NCBI GenBank assembly: GCA_027000765.1
Contig: JALTNJ010000086.1
Coordinates: forward strand, 1 to 22,728
Direction of reading: 5' to 3'
DNA from: Nitrososphaeria archaeon
Lineage (GTDB): Archaea; Thermoproteota; Nitrososphaeria; Geothermarchaeales; JDFR-13
DNA: 22,728 nt
Shown here: positions 15,543-22,503 of the stretch, piece after piece
Position numbering within the stretch: the stretch's first letter is position 1
How the letters are laid out: every line of letters starts with the position of its first letter
The notes under the pieces: model-generated
Databases searched by the model: none
What the model was told of the DNA's origin: nothing
Seen by the model: only the letters and a program-made list of their open reading frames with translations
Program-made: the position numbers and the translations under genes

Positions 15543-16083
15543 TATTTTTAGGTTGTTGAGCGTAGTATTCCTCTCCTGGGCTGTTCTATCAACAGTGGGT
15601 ATGGCCTACTACTACACCCAGTATAACCTGGCGGAGTTGAGAGTCGCCTCATTAACAAATAAGTTGATTGAGGTGAATAACACCCTCACCAGGTTGAGTG
15701 AGGAGGTTAGTAAGATAAATACTACATACAATGAGTTCCTCAGCATGGTCAAGCTGATTATGTCGAGGTCTACAGCGATCGTCGTCATCGACTATGGAAA
15801 TGGCACGATAAACCATTATAAAGTATATTTTATAGAGGGGTATAACGATACTGTTTTTAACATTACTTCGAGTATAGCCGTCTTAAAATATACTTACTAC
15901 CCGTCTATGAACGATGTGTTCATCGAGGGAATAAATGGGGTTGTGAATAAACAGGTCAGTGCCTCCAGTGGCTACTACTGGCTATTCTACATTAATTTCC
16001 AGCTGTCCCCATATGGTGCGATGAACACGAGGGTGGTGGATGGAGATATAATTATATGGAACTATACCCTCGTCTCATGGTGA
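15532..16083 (+). CDS. Membrane-anchored DUF4430 protein, putative cobalamin-capturing partner of the ECF transporter
   Basis: This 183-residue protein starts at ATG 15532, overlapping the ECF gene by 11 bases; an upstream in-frame start at 15490 would add 14 residues that spoil the signal-anchor layout. A single hydrophobic helix (about 8-28) is followed by a coiled-coil-like stalk with LTNKLIEVNNTLTRLSEEVS (about 40-60) and then a C-terminal DUF4430-like domain: VFIEGINGVVNKQ, SGYYWLFYINFQ and VVDGDIIIWNYTLV. In this family the domain resembles the small domain of intrinsic factor and transcobalamin. I infer an extracellular tethered domain that hands the vitamin to the S component. Several N-X-S/T sequons (NNT, NTT, NDT, NIT) are visible. 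It is convergent with the next gene with 11 bases between stops. Confidence 0.75.
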   Translation: MKGNIFRLLSVVFLSWAVLSTVGMAYYYTQYNLAELRVASLTNKLIEVNNTLTRLSEEVSKINTTYNEFLSMVKLIMSRSTAIVVIDYGNGTINHYKVYFIEGYNDTVFNITSSIAVLKYTYYPSMNDVFIEGINGVVNKQVSASSGYYWLFYINFQLSPYGAMNTRVVDGDIIIWNYTLVSW

Positions 16084-16094
16084 CACTATAGCAA

Positions 16095-16886
16095 CTATAT
16101 TTTTCTCACTTCATTATTGAGGACGATATAGTCTATGAGCTCATGCGGGACTCTCTCGAAATACGGATTGTATACATTTATATCTATATCCCCGTTATAG
16201 ATGTCGCTTTTCGGACCGTGTCTAATCTCATAGTCACATGATCTCAGCACCTTATACTCGTCTCCACATACGATAAATGGCTTTCCAAAATACCTCGAGG
16301 ATATAGCCAAGGCATATGAACCAGTCTTATTCAATATATCGTTATTAGGCAGTATGGCGTCGCAGCCCACTACAACTATATCGGCGTCTCTTATGAGGAT
16401 GGGGAGTAGAATATCTATTACGAGCGTTACCCTAATACCCTTCACCCTCAATTGTTCGGCGAAGGAGACTCCCTCCATCATAGGCCTAGACTCTGAAACA
16501 ATTATCTCTGAGACATACCCCTTCTCATTGAGGATACTAAATACGTTGTATAGTGTCCCGCTGCGGCTAAAAGATATGATACGATGAGGCTTTTCATCCA
16601 ATATGCTAATTAGGTTCTCAGCGATCTCATGGTCGATCCTATTCAGTTTATTAATTATCTCCATTGGCTCCTCATCCATGTCAATTATTCTCCTCAGTAT
16701 ATTTCTAAGTACAGCCATTGAAGGCTGTAGCTCCAGAGAATACTCCAGAGTCTTTTCGACAGTCGCCTTATCAGCATCCTCTAGAATCCTGAGGATATCA
16801 AGTATAATCTCTCTAGAACCCCTAATCCTATCCATTAGTATCTCTCTAATCTTCTTTAGACTGTTATCGCCATTTTCCTCAGTCAT
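16095..16886 (-). CDS. aIF2B-like protein (eIF2B alpha / ribose-1,5-bisphosphate isomerase family)
   Basis: This 263-residue protein belongs to the eIF2B alpha-beta-delta / R15P isomerase / methylthioribose-1-P isomerase superfamily. The C-terminal Rossmann-like part has SESRPMMEG (131-139), GIRVTLVID (150-158), DADIVVVGCDAILPNND (167-183) and NKTGSYALA (186-194). Active isomerases carry a catalytic Cys in a HC-x-S or GTC block; the corresponding stretch here is SFSRSGTLYNVF (105-116), with no Cys, while the second catalytic Asp (176) is kept. This resembles the eIF2B subunits more than the sugar-phosphate isomerases. It is shorter than usual at the N-terminus (family about 300-330 residues). 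Start: ATG at 16884-16886; an in-frame TTG lies directly before it. It is divergent from S26e. Confidence 0.78.
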   Translation of the reverse strand: MTEENGDNSLKKIREILMDRIRGSREIILDILRILEDADKATVEKTLEYSLELQPSMAVLRNILRRIIDMDEEPMEIINKLNRIDHEIAENLISILDEKPHRIISFSRSGTLYNVFSILNEKGYVSEIIVSESRPMMEGVSFAEQLRVKGIRVTLVIDILLPILIRDADIVVVGCDAILPNNDILNKTGSYALAISSRYFGKPFIVCGDEYKVLRSCDYEIRHGPKSDIYNGDIDINVYNPYFERVPHELIDYIVLNNEVRKI

Positions 16887-16894
16887 CAAATAAT

Positions 16895-16962
16895 ATTTAT
16901 AAAGGAATGTTGAAACTAAATATTGAGAATAAAGTTTTTATTTCATACTACTATTATGGTGA
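16895..16962 (+). promoter_or_regulatory. Promoter and ribosome binding site of the S26e gene
   Basis: ATTTATAAAG at 16895-16904 is a strong TATA box with a predicted start near 16925, leaving a leader of about 45 bases. GGTGA at 16958-16962 lies 7 bases before the ATG at 16970 and selects that start over the in-frame ATG at 16907, which would add 21 residues not expected in S26e. Confidence 0.6.
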
Positions 16963-16969
16963 ACTGAAC

Positions 16970-17257
16970 ATGCCTAAGAAACGTAAGAATAGGGGTAGGT
17001 CAAAGGGTAAGGGCAAAGGTAGAGAAGGCTATACATACTGCTCCAACTGTGGGGCTAGGATCCCTAAGGATAAGGCTATCCGTGTAGAGAGATGGATGTC
17101 GCTAGTTGATCCCCAGCTGGAGAAGGAGCTTAAGAAGCAGGGTGCTGTAGTTCTTAGGAAGAAGGTTGTTAAGGAATATTGTGTCTCCTGCGCTATCCAC
17201 TATGGTGTTGTCAAGATAGGTGGATATTCGGAGAGACTAGCTAGGGAGGAGACCTAG
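16970..17257 (+). CDS. rps26e: Small ribosomal subunit protein S26e
   Basis: This 95-residue protein is S26e, found in eukaryotes and in several archaeal lineages including Thermoproteota, but not in bacteria; in the ribosome it binds near the mRNA exit channel. The N-terminus MPKKRKNRGRSKGKGKG is a basic rRNA-binding tail. Two zinc-finger half sites, CSNC (24-27) and CVSC (71-74), flank the core with IPKDKAIRVERWM, followed by AIHYGVVKIGG. Length is normal for archaeal S26e. The gene stands alone with its own promoter; its last 21 bases overlap the 3' end of the aminotransferase-like gene on the other strand. Confidence 0.96.
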   Translation: MPKKRKNRGRSKGKGKGREGYTYCSNCGARIPKDKAIRVERWMSLVDPQLEKELKKQGAVVLRKKVVKEYCVSCAIHYGVVKIGGYSERLAREET

Positions 17258-18322
17258 CCTCCTTCCCCCCTCTTTAACAACGTCTATAAGTCTTTCAATA
17301 TCGCTATCCGAATGTCTATAGTGGATAGCGATCCTAAGGTATCTATTTAAGCTTGATACGAGTATCCCCTCCTTCTCTAAATATTCCTTTAGTCTATCCG
17401 CATCCCCAGTTTCTATAGATATTATCCCCGCTCTCCATGCACGGTCATAGGGTGTAGATACACTGTACCCCATATTAACCAATTCATCGATTAACCATCC
17501 CCCGAGTGTGAGTATCCGGTTCTCCGCCTTATCAACACCATATCTAAATAGTTCCTCCAATGACTTGATCAATAGCGCTAGGCTTATCTCACTAAGTTTA
17601 AACGCCTGGTATCCCCCTCCCCCATTCTTCACTCTATATGTAATGGTGTTTCTCTCCCAGAGAGTGTTTAAACTGGTTATTATAGGAGGATCCATAGTCT
17701 TCTGAACCTCTCTCTTAACATATAGGACGCCGATTCCCGACACCGGGCTAAGCCACCTATCTACATCTGCAGATAGAATATGAGGCTTATCCTTCTTCAC
17801 GTTAACACCTATACATCCTATCGAGTGGGTGGCGTCGACATAAGCATATCCACCTGTCTCCTCAAGATACATGCTGATCTCTCTAATCCTACGCTTGAAT
17901 CCTGTGAGGTGATGGACATGGCTAAAGGCCTTTATCAAAACTGTATCATCAAGCATCTTAACAAATTCATCTATCTTTATCCTCCCCTCTACAGCATCTA
18001 CATAAGATATCTTCAGCCCTCTCTCCATAGACTTCAGCCATGGTATTATTATCCCAGGATAATCATCCCTGACTAGAATGACCTTATCTCTGACTGATAT
18101 TGGTATGGAGAGTGAAACGATATTCACTGCAGTTTCTCCAGAGGGTAATAGGACAACTTCATCTACATCTGACTCAATAAGCCTAGATAATAGTCTCCTT
18201 ACATCCTTAACTAGATCCTCATATTCCTTATCCCTAATGATGTCAGTTGCCCAGAGGACGTCTTCCTTATTAAGCATGTATCTCGATGCGTGTGTAGCCC
18301 AGTCGAAGTAGAGGATATCCAT
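17237..18322 (-). CDS. Class V aminotransferase-fold protein lacking the PLP lysine
   Basis: This 361-residue protein has the fold-type I layout of class V aminotransferases and cysteine desulfurases: the PLP phosphate loop region LLPSGETAVNIVSLS (about 58-72), the PLP-ring Asp in YAYVDATHSIG (Asp163), and the block SADVDRWLSPVSGIGVLYV (184-202). In active enzymes this last block reads HKWL, with Lys forming the Schiff base; here it is DRWL, Arg189 (AGG at 17756-17758). The C-terminal domain (about 260-361) is normal. No cysteine desulfurase loop is visible. Start: the minus-strand TATA TATTTATAATA (18342-18352) puts the transcription start at ATG 18320-18322, so I prefer it to the ATG five codons upstream. 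The enzyme either acts without a covalent PLP or has become a binding or scaffold protein. Confidence 0.82.
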   Translation of the reverse strand: MDILYFDWATHASRYMLNKEDVLWATDIIRDKEYEDLVKDVRRLLSRLIESDVDEVVLLPSGETAVNIVSLSIPISVRDKVILVRDDYPGIIIPWLKSMERGLKISYVDAVEGRIKIDEFVKMLDDTVLIKAFSHVHHLTGFKRRIREISMYLEETGGYAYVDATHSIGCIGVNVKKDKPHILSADVDRWLSPVSGIGVLYVKREVQKTMDPPIITSLNTLWERNTITYRVKNGGGGYQAFKLSEISLALLIKSLEELFRYGVDKAENRILTLGGWLIDELVNMGYSVSTPYDRAWRAGIISIETGDADRLKEYLEKEGILVSSLNRYLRIAIHYRHSDSDIERLIDVVKEGGRRLGLLPS

Positions 18323-18341
18323 GTGCCTTGAACCCATAATA

Positions 18342-18352
18342 TTATAAATATA
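18342..18352. promoter_or_regulatory. Shared AT element between divergent genes
   Basis: TATTATAAATA at 18342-18352 reads TATTTATAATA on the minus strand and lies at TATA distance from both neighbours: about 25 bases from ATG 18322 (minus, leaderless) and about 25 bases from an expected plus-strand start near 18371, 12 bases before ATG 18383. One element may therefore serve both genes. Confidence 0.45.
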
Positions 18353-18382
18353 CTGGTGGGGAAATAATGTTTTTGATTAAAA

Positions 18383-19123
18383 ATGCCTGCTCCCCAAATT
18401 ACGAGAGTAAAGAGGATGATATTTGGAGACATCCTCGTCTCCGACTCGATTAATGAGGCTCTTAAGCGCTGGAGAAAAGTATTTGGAGTCTCCCAAGTTG
18501 AGTTGGCTAAGTGGATGGGTATCGCCTCCTCAGTTATCTCTGAATATGAGAATGAGCGGAACCGTAGTCCAGGGACTAGGTTCCTCAAGAAATTCGTGGA
18601 CTCCCTGGTTGAGATAGATATGAAGAGAGGTGGTAAGATAATCTCCCTCCTCTTGAGTAGTAGTGACGAGTATATAGAGGAGAAACATGTTATCCTCATG
18701 ATGCAGGATTTCTTTCAGCCATTTAAAGCCGAGAAGCTGATTGAGGCTGTGGATGGAAAGATATTGACTGGGGAGGAGAGGGTTGAGAAGGCATATTTAT
18801 ATGGCTTTACAGTTATAGACAGCCTTGGAGCTATTATGACTCTAAGCGGTGAAAGTTTCTATAGGATTTTTGGTAGGAGTACTGAGAGGGCCCTGATATT
18901 TACGAATGTTTCTACAGGTAGATCACCTATGGTCGCCATTAGGGTATATCCTTTTAAGCCCAGGGTGGTTGTGGTTCATAAACCTAGGTTGGTTGACAAG
19001 CTCTCTATACAGCTGGCGCATAAGGAACGTATAATCTATGTTTTATCTAGGATGCCCGATGAAGAGACTTTAATAAATAGCCTGACCCAGCTTAGAGACG
19101 AGCTATTGAGTAGGGAAGGTTAA
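18383..19123 (+). CDS. Archaeal helix-turn-helix transcriptional regulator (COG1709 type)
   Basis: This 246-residue protein has an Xre-type helix-turn-helix at about residues 22-65: INEALKRWRKVFGVSQVELA, KWMGIASSVISEYENERN, RSPGTRFLKKFVDSL. The remaining 170 residues form the conserved archaeal regulator domain with GFTVIDSLGAIMTLSGESFY (about 140-159), RALIFTNVSTGRSPMVAIRV and KPRVVVVHKP. This combination is typical of the predicted archaeal regulators of COG1709. DNA targets and effector are unknown. Six bases separate it from the DUF92 gene, so the two are co-transcribed. It is divergent from the aminotransferase-like gene, which it might control, by inference from position only. Confidence 0.85.
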   Translation: MPAPQITRVKRMIFGDILVSDSINEALKRWRKVFGVSQVELAKWMGIASSVISEYENERNRSPGTRFLKKFVDSLVEIDMKRGGKIISLLLSSSDEYIEEKHVILMMQDFFQPFKAEKLIEAVDGKILTGEERVEKAYLYGFTVIDSLGAIMTLSGESFYRIFGRSTERALIFTNVSTGRSPMVAIRVYPFKPRVVVVHKPRLVDKLSIQLAHKERIIYVLSRMPDEETLINSLTQLRDELLSREG

Positions 19124-19129
19124 AGGAAT

Positions 19130-19951
19130 ATGATTACGTGGGAATCACTAGTATTTATAGAGGTAGCTGTTGTAATAATAATTGGCCTCGTATCCTACTA
19201 CTTCGACATACTTACTTTCGACGGCTTCATCGGCGGCCTAGTTATAGGAGTCCCTATAATCGTATTCGGCGGCTTCGACTGGTTCCTCCTCCTAATGCTA
19301 TTCCTAATATCAGGGAGTGCATTGACTAAAATAGGAAAGAGGAAGAAGATATACTTCAGCGTGGTGAATGACAAGAGTGGGACAAGGGCATGGCCAAATG
19401 TAATTGCAAATGGATTATGGCCGATGCTAGCCGCCCTCCTACATTATTTCCTACCATGGAGCACCCCCGAGCTATACTGGACCCTCTTCTATATCGGGGC
19501 ATTGTCATCGATGATGGCGGATACAACCTCCACTGAGATAGGAATGTTATCCCCTGAAAAACCAAGGTTGATATATAATCCTAGGAAGACCGTGGAAGTC
19601 GGCGTCTCGGGTGGAGTCACATTGTTGGGGACTGTAACAGGTATATTATCTACATTGGCATTTGCATTAGTCGGCTACCTGATTATTAGGGAGGCTGTTT
19701 TAATAAGGTATCTACTGGCGATTGTACTAGCTGGATCCATAGGCAACATATCAGATAGTTTCTTCGGCGCTATTATCCAGGCTAAATATATGTGTATAGA
19801 GTGTGGGAAGATAGTTGAGACTCCTCTTCACTGTGGTAGGGAGTCGAGGAAGATACGTGGGTATGAATGGGTTAATAACCATACAATAAACTTTCTATCC
19901 AGCTTTGTAGGCGGGTTACTGGCTATCGTCTTCTACGTCTTCTTTCCTTAA
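19130..19951 (+). CDS. DUF92/TMEM19 family membrane protein
   Basis: This 273-residue membrane protein has about six hydrophobic segments (7-24, 33-62, 96-126, 159-185, 190-215, 250-272). Family blocks visible are DGFIGGLVIGVPIIVFGG, ALTKIGKRKK, NDKSGTRAWPNVIANG, SMMADTTSTEIGML and GGVTLLGTVTG. A cytosolic or periplasmic loop carries CIECGKIVETPLHCG (222-236), a probable metal-binding knuckle found in archaeal members. Plant and cyanobacterial relatives phosphorylate phytyl phosphate, so a polyprenyl-phosphate kinase role in lipid metabolism is possible but not shown for archaea. It follows the COG1709 regulator by 6 bases. Its last 29 bases overlap the PyrE-like gene tail to tail. Confidence 0.9.
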   Translation: MITWESLVFIEVAVVIIIGLVSYYFDILTFDGFIGGLVIGVPIIVFGGFDWFLLLMLFLISGSALTKIGKRKKIYFSVVNDKSGTRAWPNVIANGLWPMLAALLHYFLPWSTPELYWTLFYIGALSSMMADTTSTEIGMLSPEKPRLIYNPRKTVEVGVSGGVTLLGTVTGILSTLAFALVGYLIIREAVLIRYLLAIVLAGSIGNISDSFFGAIIQAKYMCIECGKIVETPLHCGRESRKIRGYEWVNNHTINFLSSFVGGLLAIVFYVFFP

Positions 19952-20534
19952 CCTCTGAATAAACTATATCCTTCTCCTCCTCAGCGATTATCCCCAAGTC
20001 ATATAGGATATCCACCAACTCGGTTATCCTTATAATTGGGTATACGGATACCCCGAGTTTCTTAAGCCTCTGGATCCCCCCTTCTTCCCTATCAACCACT
20101 ACAACTACCTTAGAGATCTTACTTTTATAGATATTTGTTATAATCCTATATACTCTTTCAATAGTCCTTCCTGTGCTTATCATATCATCGATTATCAACA
20201 CCTTATCATTGATATCCAGATCACCTATGACAAGGTCGTTCTCATATCTCTCAAATAATCCAAATGGCTTCTTAAACTCCACTGACAATAATGGGACGAA
20301 TATAGCCCCTTTATTCAGGATTCCCACGAGTTTGGTGACATCCTCCATTATTCCCTCTTCCTTAATGACTCTAGACATATGTTTTACGAGAGTCTTTAGA
20401 TGGTTGGGGGCATTCGCTAAGAGAGAGAAATTAAGGTAGTATTGTGTGTGTAGCCCGTTAGCCAACATATAGTCTCCAAACGACAAAATCCCTGTACGTG
20501 CAATAATCTTTGACACAATCTCCTTAGTCTCCAT
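19923..20534 (-). CDS. Orotate phosphoribosyltransferase-like protein (PyrE family)
   Basis: This 203-residue protein is a type I phosphoribosyltransferase closest to PyrE: LSFGDYMLANGLHTQYYLNF (18-37) matches the N-terminal orotate enzyme block, the PRPP loop is VLIIDDMISTGRT (112-124), and VVDREEGGIQRLKKLGVSVY matches the PyrE C-terminal block. The flexible catalytic loop that in PyrE reads R-K-x-x-K-x-HG is here FERYENDLVIG (94-104), with no Lys or His, so orotate activity is doubtful. It may use a different base or be a regulatory paralogue. The tail ends in a run of six arginines. SD-like GGAG lies 9 bases before the ATG at 20532-20534. Confidence 0.72.
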   Translation of the reverse strand: METKEIVSKIIARTGILSFGDYMLANGLHTQYYLNFSLLANAPNHLKTLVKHMSRVIKEEGIMEDVTKLVGILNKGAIFVPLLSVEFKKPFGLFERYENDLVIGDLDINDKVLIIDDMISTGRTIERVYRIITNIYKSKISKVVVVVDREEGGIQRLKKLGVSVYPIIRITELVDILYDLGIIAEEEKDIVYSEVKERRRRRR

Positions 20535-20765
20535 TTTTCCTACTCCTCAATAATATTATAATTTTGTTCTAAACTCTAAATTTTATTTTACATTTTGTAT
20601 AGATATAAGGATTTATATTATTAACTTGAGAAAACGATTTATTCCCTTTGAAATCCACTGGTTTTTAAGAAGATGGTGTTTAATGGTTTAAATCCTATTA
20701 TATCCAATTATATAACTAAAGAACCTACATGCTATTTTTTAGACAGTGGTTTCTGGGTGTTGCAT
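20535..20765. promoter_or_regulatory. Divergent AT-rich promoter region of PyrE-like and GAPDH genes
   Basis: This 231-base gap is strongly AT-rich. For PyrE-like, AATTATAATATTA on the minus strand (about 20549-20561) is a TATA candidate. For GAPDH, TTATATAA at 20708-20715 predicts a start near 20738 and a leader of about 28 bases, with GGGTG at 20755-20759 as the ribosome binding site. A second, weaker TATA-like TTTTTAAG lies at about 20663-20670. The rest holds nothing I recognise as a gene or RNA. Confidence 0.45.
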
Positions 20766-21758
20766 ATGGTGAGAGTCGGTATAAATGGCTTTGGAAGGAT
20801 TGGTAGAATCGTTTTTAGGGCTTCGCTAGAGCTCCCCAATATCGATGTAGTGGCTATAAATGACCTTGCCGGCGTCGATCTATTGGCTCATCTCCTTAAA
20901 TATGATAGCGTCCATGGTAAGCTCCCGCTTAAGGTAGAGGCTGGAGACTCTAGGCTTTCCGTGGGTGATAGTGAGATAAGGGTATTTAACGTGAAGAATC
21001 CCGCAGAGATTCCATGGGACACCTTGGATGTAGATGTAGTTATAGAGTCTTCAGGTATATTTAGGGAACGTGCCTCCGCATCTCTACACTTGGAGCGGGG
21101 AGTCGATTATGTATTTGTATCGGCTCCAATGAAGGACCCCGATATAATGATACTACCCTATCTAAATGAGGATAAGTTTAATGCTAAGGAGCATAAGGTA
21201 ATATCAATGGGCTCATGCACGACGAATGCCCTAGCTCCCCTTATTAAGGTCTTGAATGAGAGCTTCGGTATTGTTAAGGGGCATATGACAACTATACATG
21301 CATATACTAATGACCAGCGTCTCCTCGATGCTATACATAAGGATCTGAGGAGGGCTCGTGCAGCGGCTATCAACATCGTACCTACAAGCACTGGAGCTGC
21401 TAAGGCCATATTCCAGATCTATCCAGAATTAAGTGGTAGGCTTTCAGCCATGGCTGTCCGTGTCCCTGTCCCAGACGGGTCACTTGTAGATCTTAATGTA
21501 CTGCTGGAGAAAAATGTTACGAGGGAGGAGGTGAATGAGAAGTTTAAGGAGGCCGCTGAGAACGAGCTTTCTGAAAGCCTCTACTACCTCGAGGATCCGG
21601 TTGTCTCCACAGACATCCTAGGACTACCATATCTATCCATATTCGACAGTCTACTTACCTCTGTATCCGACGGTAACTTGGTTAAGGTCATTAGCTGGTA
21701 TGACAACGAGTTTGGATATGCTTATCACTTGGCTAAGCTGGTCTCAAGACTCTTGTAA
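20766..21758 (+). CDS. gap: Glyceraldehyde-3-phosphate dehydrogenase, bacterial/eukaryotic type
   Basis: This 330-residue enzyme catalyses NAD(P)-dependent oxidation and phosphorylation of glyceraldehyde 3-phosphate. It is the bacterial/eukaryotic (type I) form: VRVGINGFGRIGR (2-14), the active-site block SCTTN with Cys151, His178 in TIHAYTNDQ, RRARAAAINIVPTSTGAAKA (195-214) and WYDNEFGYA near the end. Archaeal type II GAPDHs are much more divergent. Asp33, which contacts NAD ribose, is kept, but the L-P pair that precedes HKDLRRAR in NAD-specific enzymes is A-I here, hinting at relaxed cofactor use. Start: ATG 20766, giving a standard N-terminus; upstream in-frame codons encode nothing conserved. 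The next gene starts 17 bases downstream. Confidence 0.96.
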   Translation: MVRVGINGFGRIGRIVFRASLELPNIDVVAINDLAGVDLLAHLLKYDSVHGKLPLKVEAGDSRLSVGDSEIRVFNVKNPAEIPWDTLDVDVVIESSGIFRERASASLHLERGVDYVFVSAPMKDPDIMILPYLNEDKFNAKEHKVISMGSCTTNALAPLIKVLNESFGIVKGHMTTIHAYTNDQRLLDAIHKDLRRARAAAINIVPTSTGAAKAIFQIYPELSGRLSAMAVRVPVPDGSLVDLNVLLEKNVTREEVNEKFKEAAENELSESLYYLEDPVVSTDILGLPYLSIFDSLLTSVSDGNLVKVISWYDNEFGYAYHLAKLVSRLL

Positions 21759-21775
21759 CAAGCCTGTGATAAGAT

Positions 21776-22483
21776 ATGTATCGCTGCCTAATGGAGTGGA
21801 CGAGGGACTTTGCTGAAAAAAATCTGGGAGCAATCTCTCTAGTAGAGGAGGCCAAGCCCCTCTTCATCGAAGATGCCTATAACCGGATTTCGGAGGATGG
21901 TGGTAGGATAAACCTACCATCATTCTATATTCTCTTTAAACAGGGTATCCATAGTGTAAAGGTGGCTAGACGGCCTATACTAGGTGTTCTAACTAGGGAA
22001 GATGCCCTCAACAGGGGTCTTAAGCATCTCGCCTCTTCCCTAGGCCTATTTACTCTAAATATGGGGACGCTCCCCACCCGATGGAGTCTAGATAAGATAG
22101 CTAGGTCGGTTGACATCGCGTTATTAATGGTGTCAGATAAGTCGCTACTAAAGGATATACATGCCAGGACAATGCCTAAGGATATCTGGTGGCTGTCTAA
22201 TAAGGTGTCTGTGGGGATATATGAGGATACTTTTATTATCATTGTCGAGGATGGAGATGAACTGTCTATAATAGCTGCTCTCCTATACCTCGCTAGGCCC
22301 CTGGCCCACATACTGGGAGAGGTCTTTCTCTCATATCCCCTTGAATTGGTTGAGGCAGGTCAAGAGTCTAAAATCATTTTCCCCGTGGACAGGGATTTAA
22401 AGCCTATATCTAGGGTTGAGGATCTGCATGGATTTATAATACCATGTGGTAAAGAGGCTTTTCTAGAAATACTGGGGACCTGA
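21776..22483 (+). CDS. Unknown protein co-transcribed with GAPDH
   Basis: I do not recognise this 235-residue protein. It is soluble and mixed alpha/beta: FIEDAYNRISEDGGRINLPS, VKVARRPILGVLTREDALNR (about 63-82), hydrophobic strands IALLMVSD and FIIIVEDGDELSIIAALLYL, LARPLAHILGEVFLSYPLEL, and a closing HGFIIPCGKEAFLEILG. There is no signal peptide or membrane segment. It starts 17 bases after the GAPDH stop with GTGAT about 6 bases before the ATG; a second in-frame ATG at 21791 is also possible. Co-transcription suggests a metabolic link to GAPDH (an unusual dehydrogenase or regulatory partner), but this is inference from position. Confidence 0.65.
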   Translation: MYRCLMEWTRDFAEKNLGAISLVEEAKPLFIEDAYNRISEDGGRINLPSFYILFKQGIHSVKVARRPILGVLTREDALNRGLKHLASSLGLFTLNMGTLPTRWSLDKIARSVDIALLMVSDKSLLKDIHARTMPKDIWWLSNKVSVGIYEDTFIIIVEDGDELSIIAALLYLARPLAHILGEVFLSYPLELVEAGQESKIIFPVDRDLKPISRVEDLHGFIIPCGKEAFLEILGT

Positions 22484-22503
22484 TCCCCATTACATTAAAA
22501 GAA

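Noticed and set aside
18211..18699. Minus-strand open frame of 162 residues
   Set aside because: It is antisense to the COG1709 regulator and overlaps the start of the aminotransferase-like gene, both of which have clear families.
20673..20765. A 31-residue N-terminal extension of GAPDH
   Set aside because: Type I GAPDH begins exactly at MVRVGINGFGR; the upstream codons have no conserved features, and a TATA box lies inside them.
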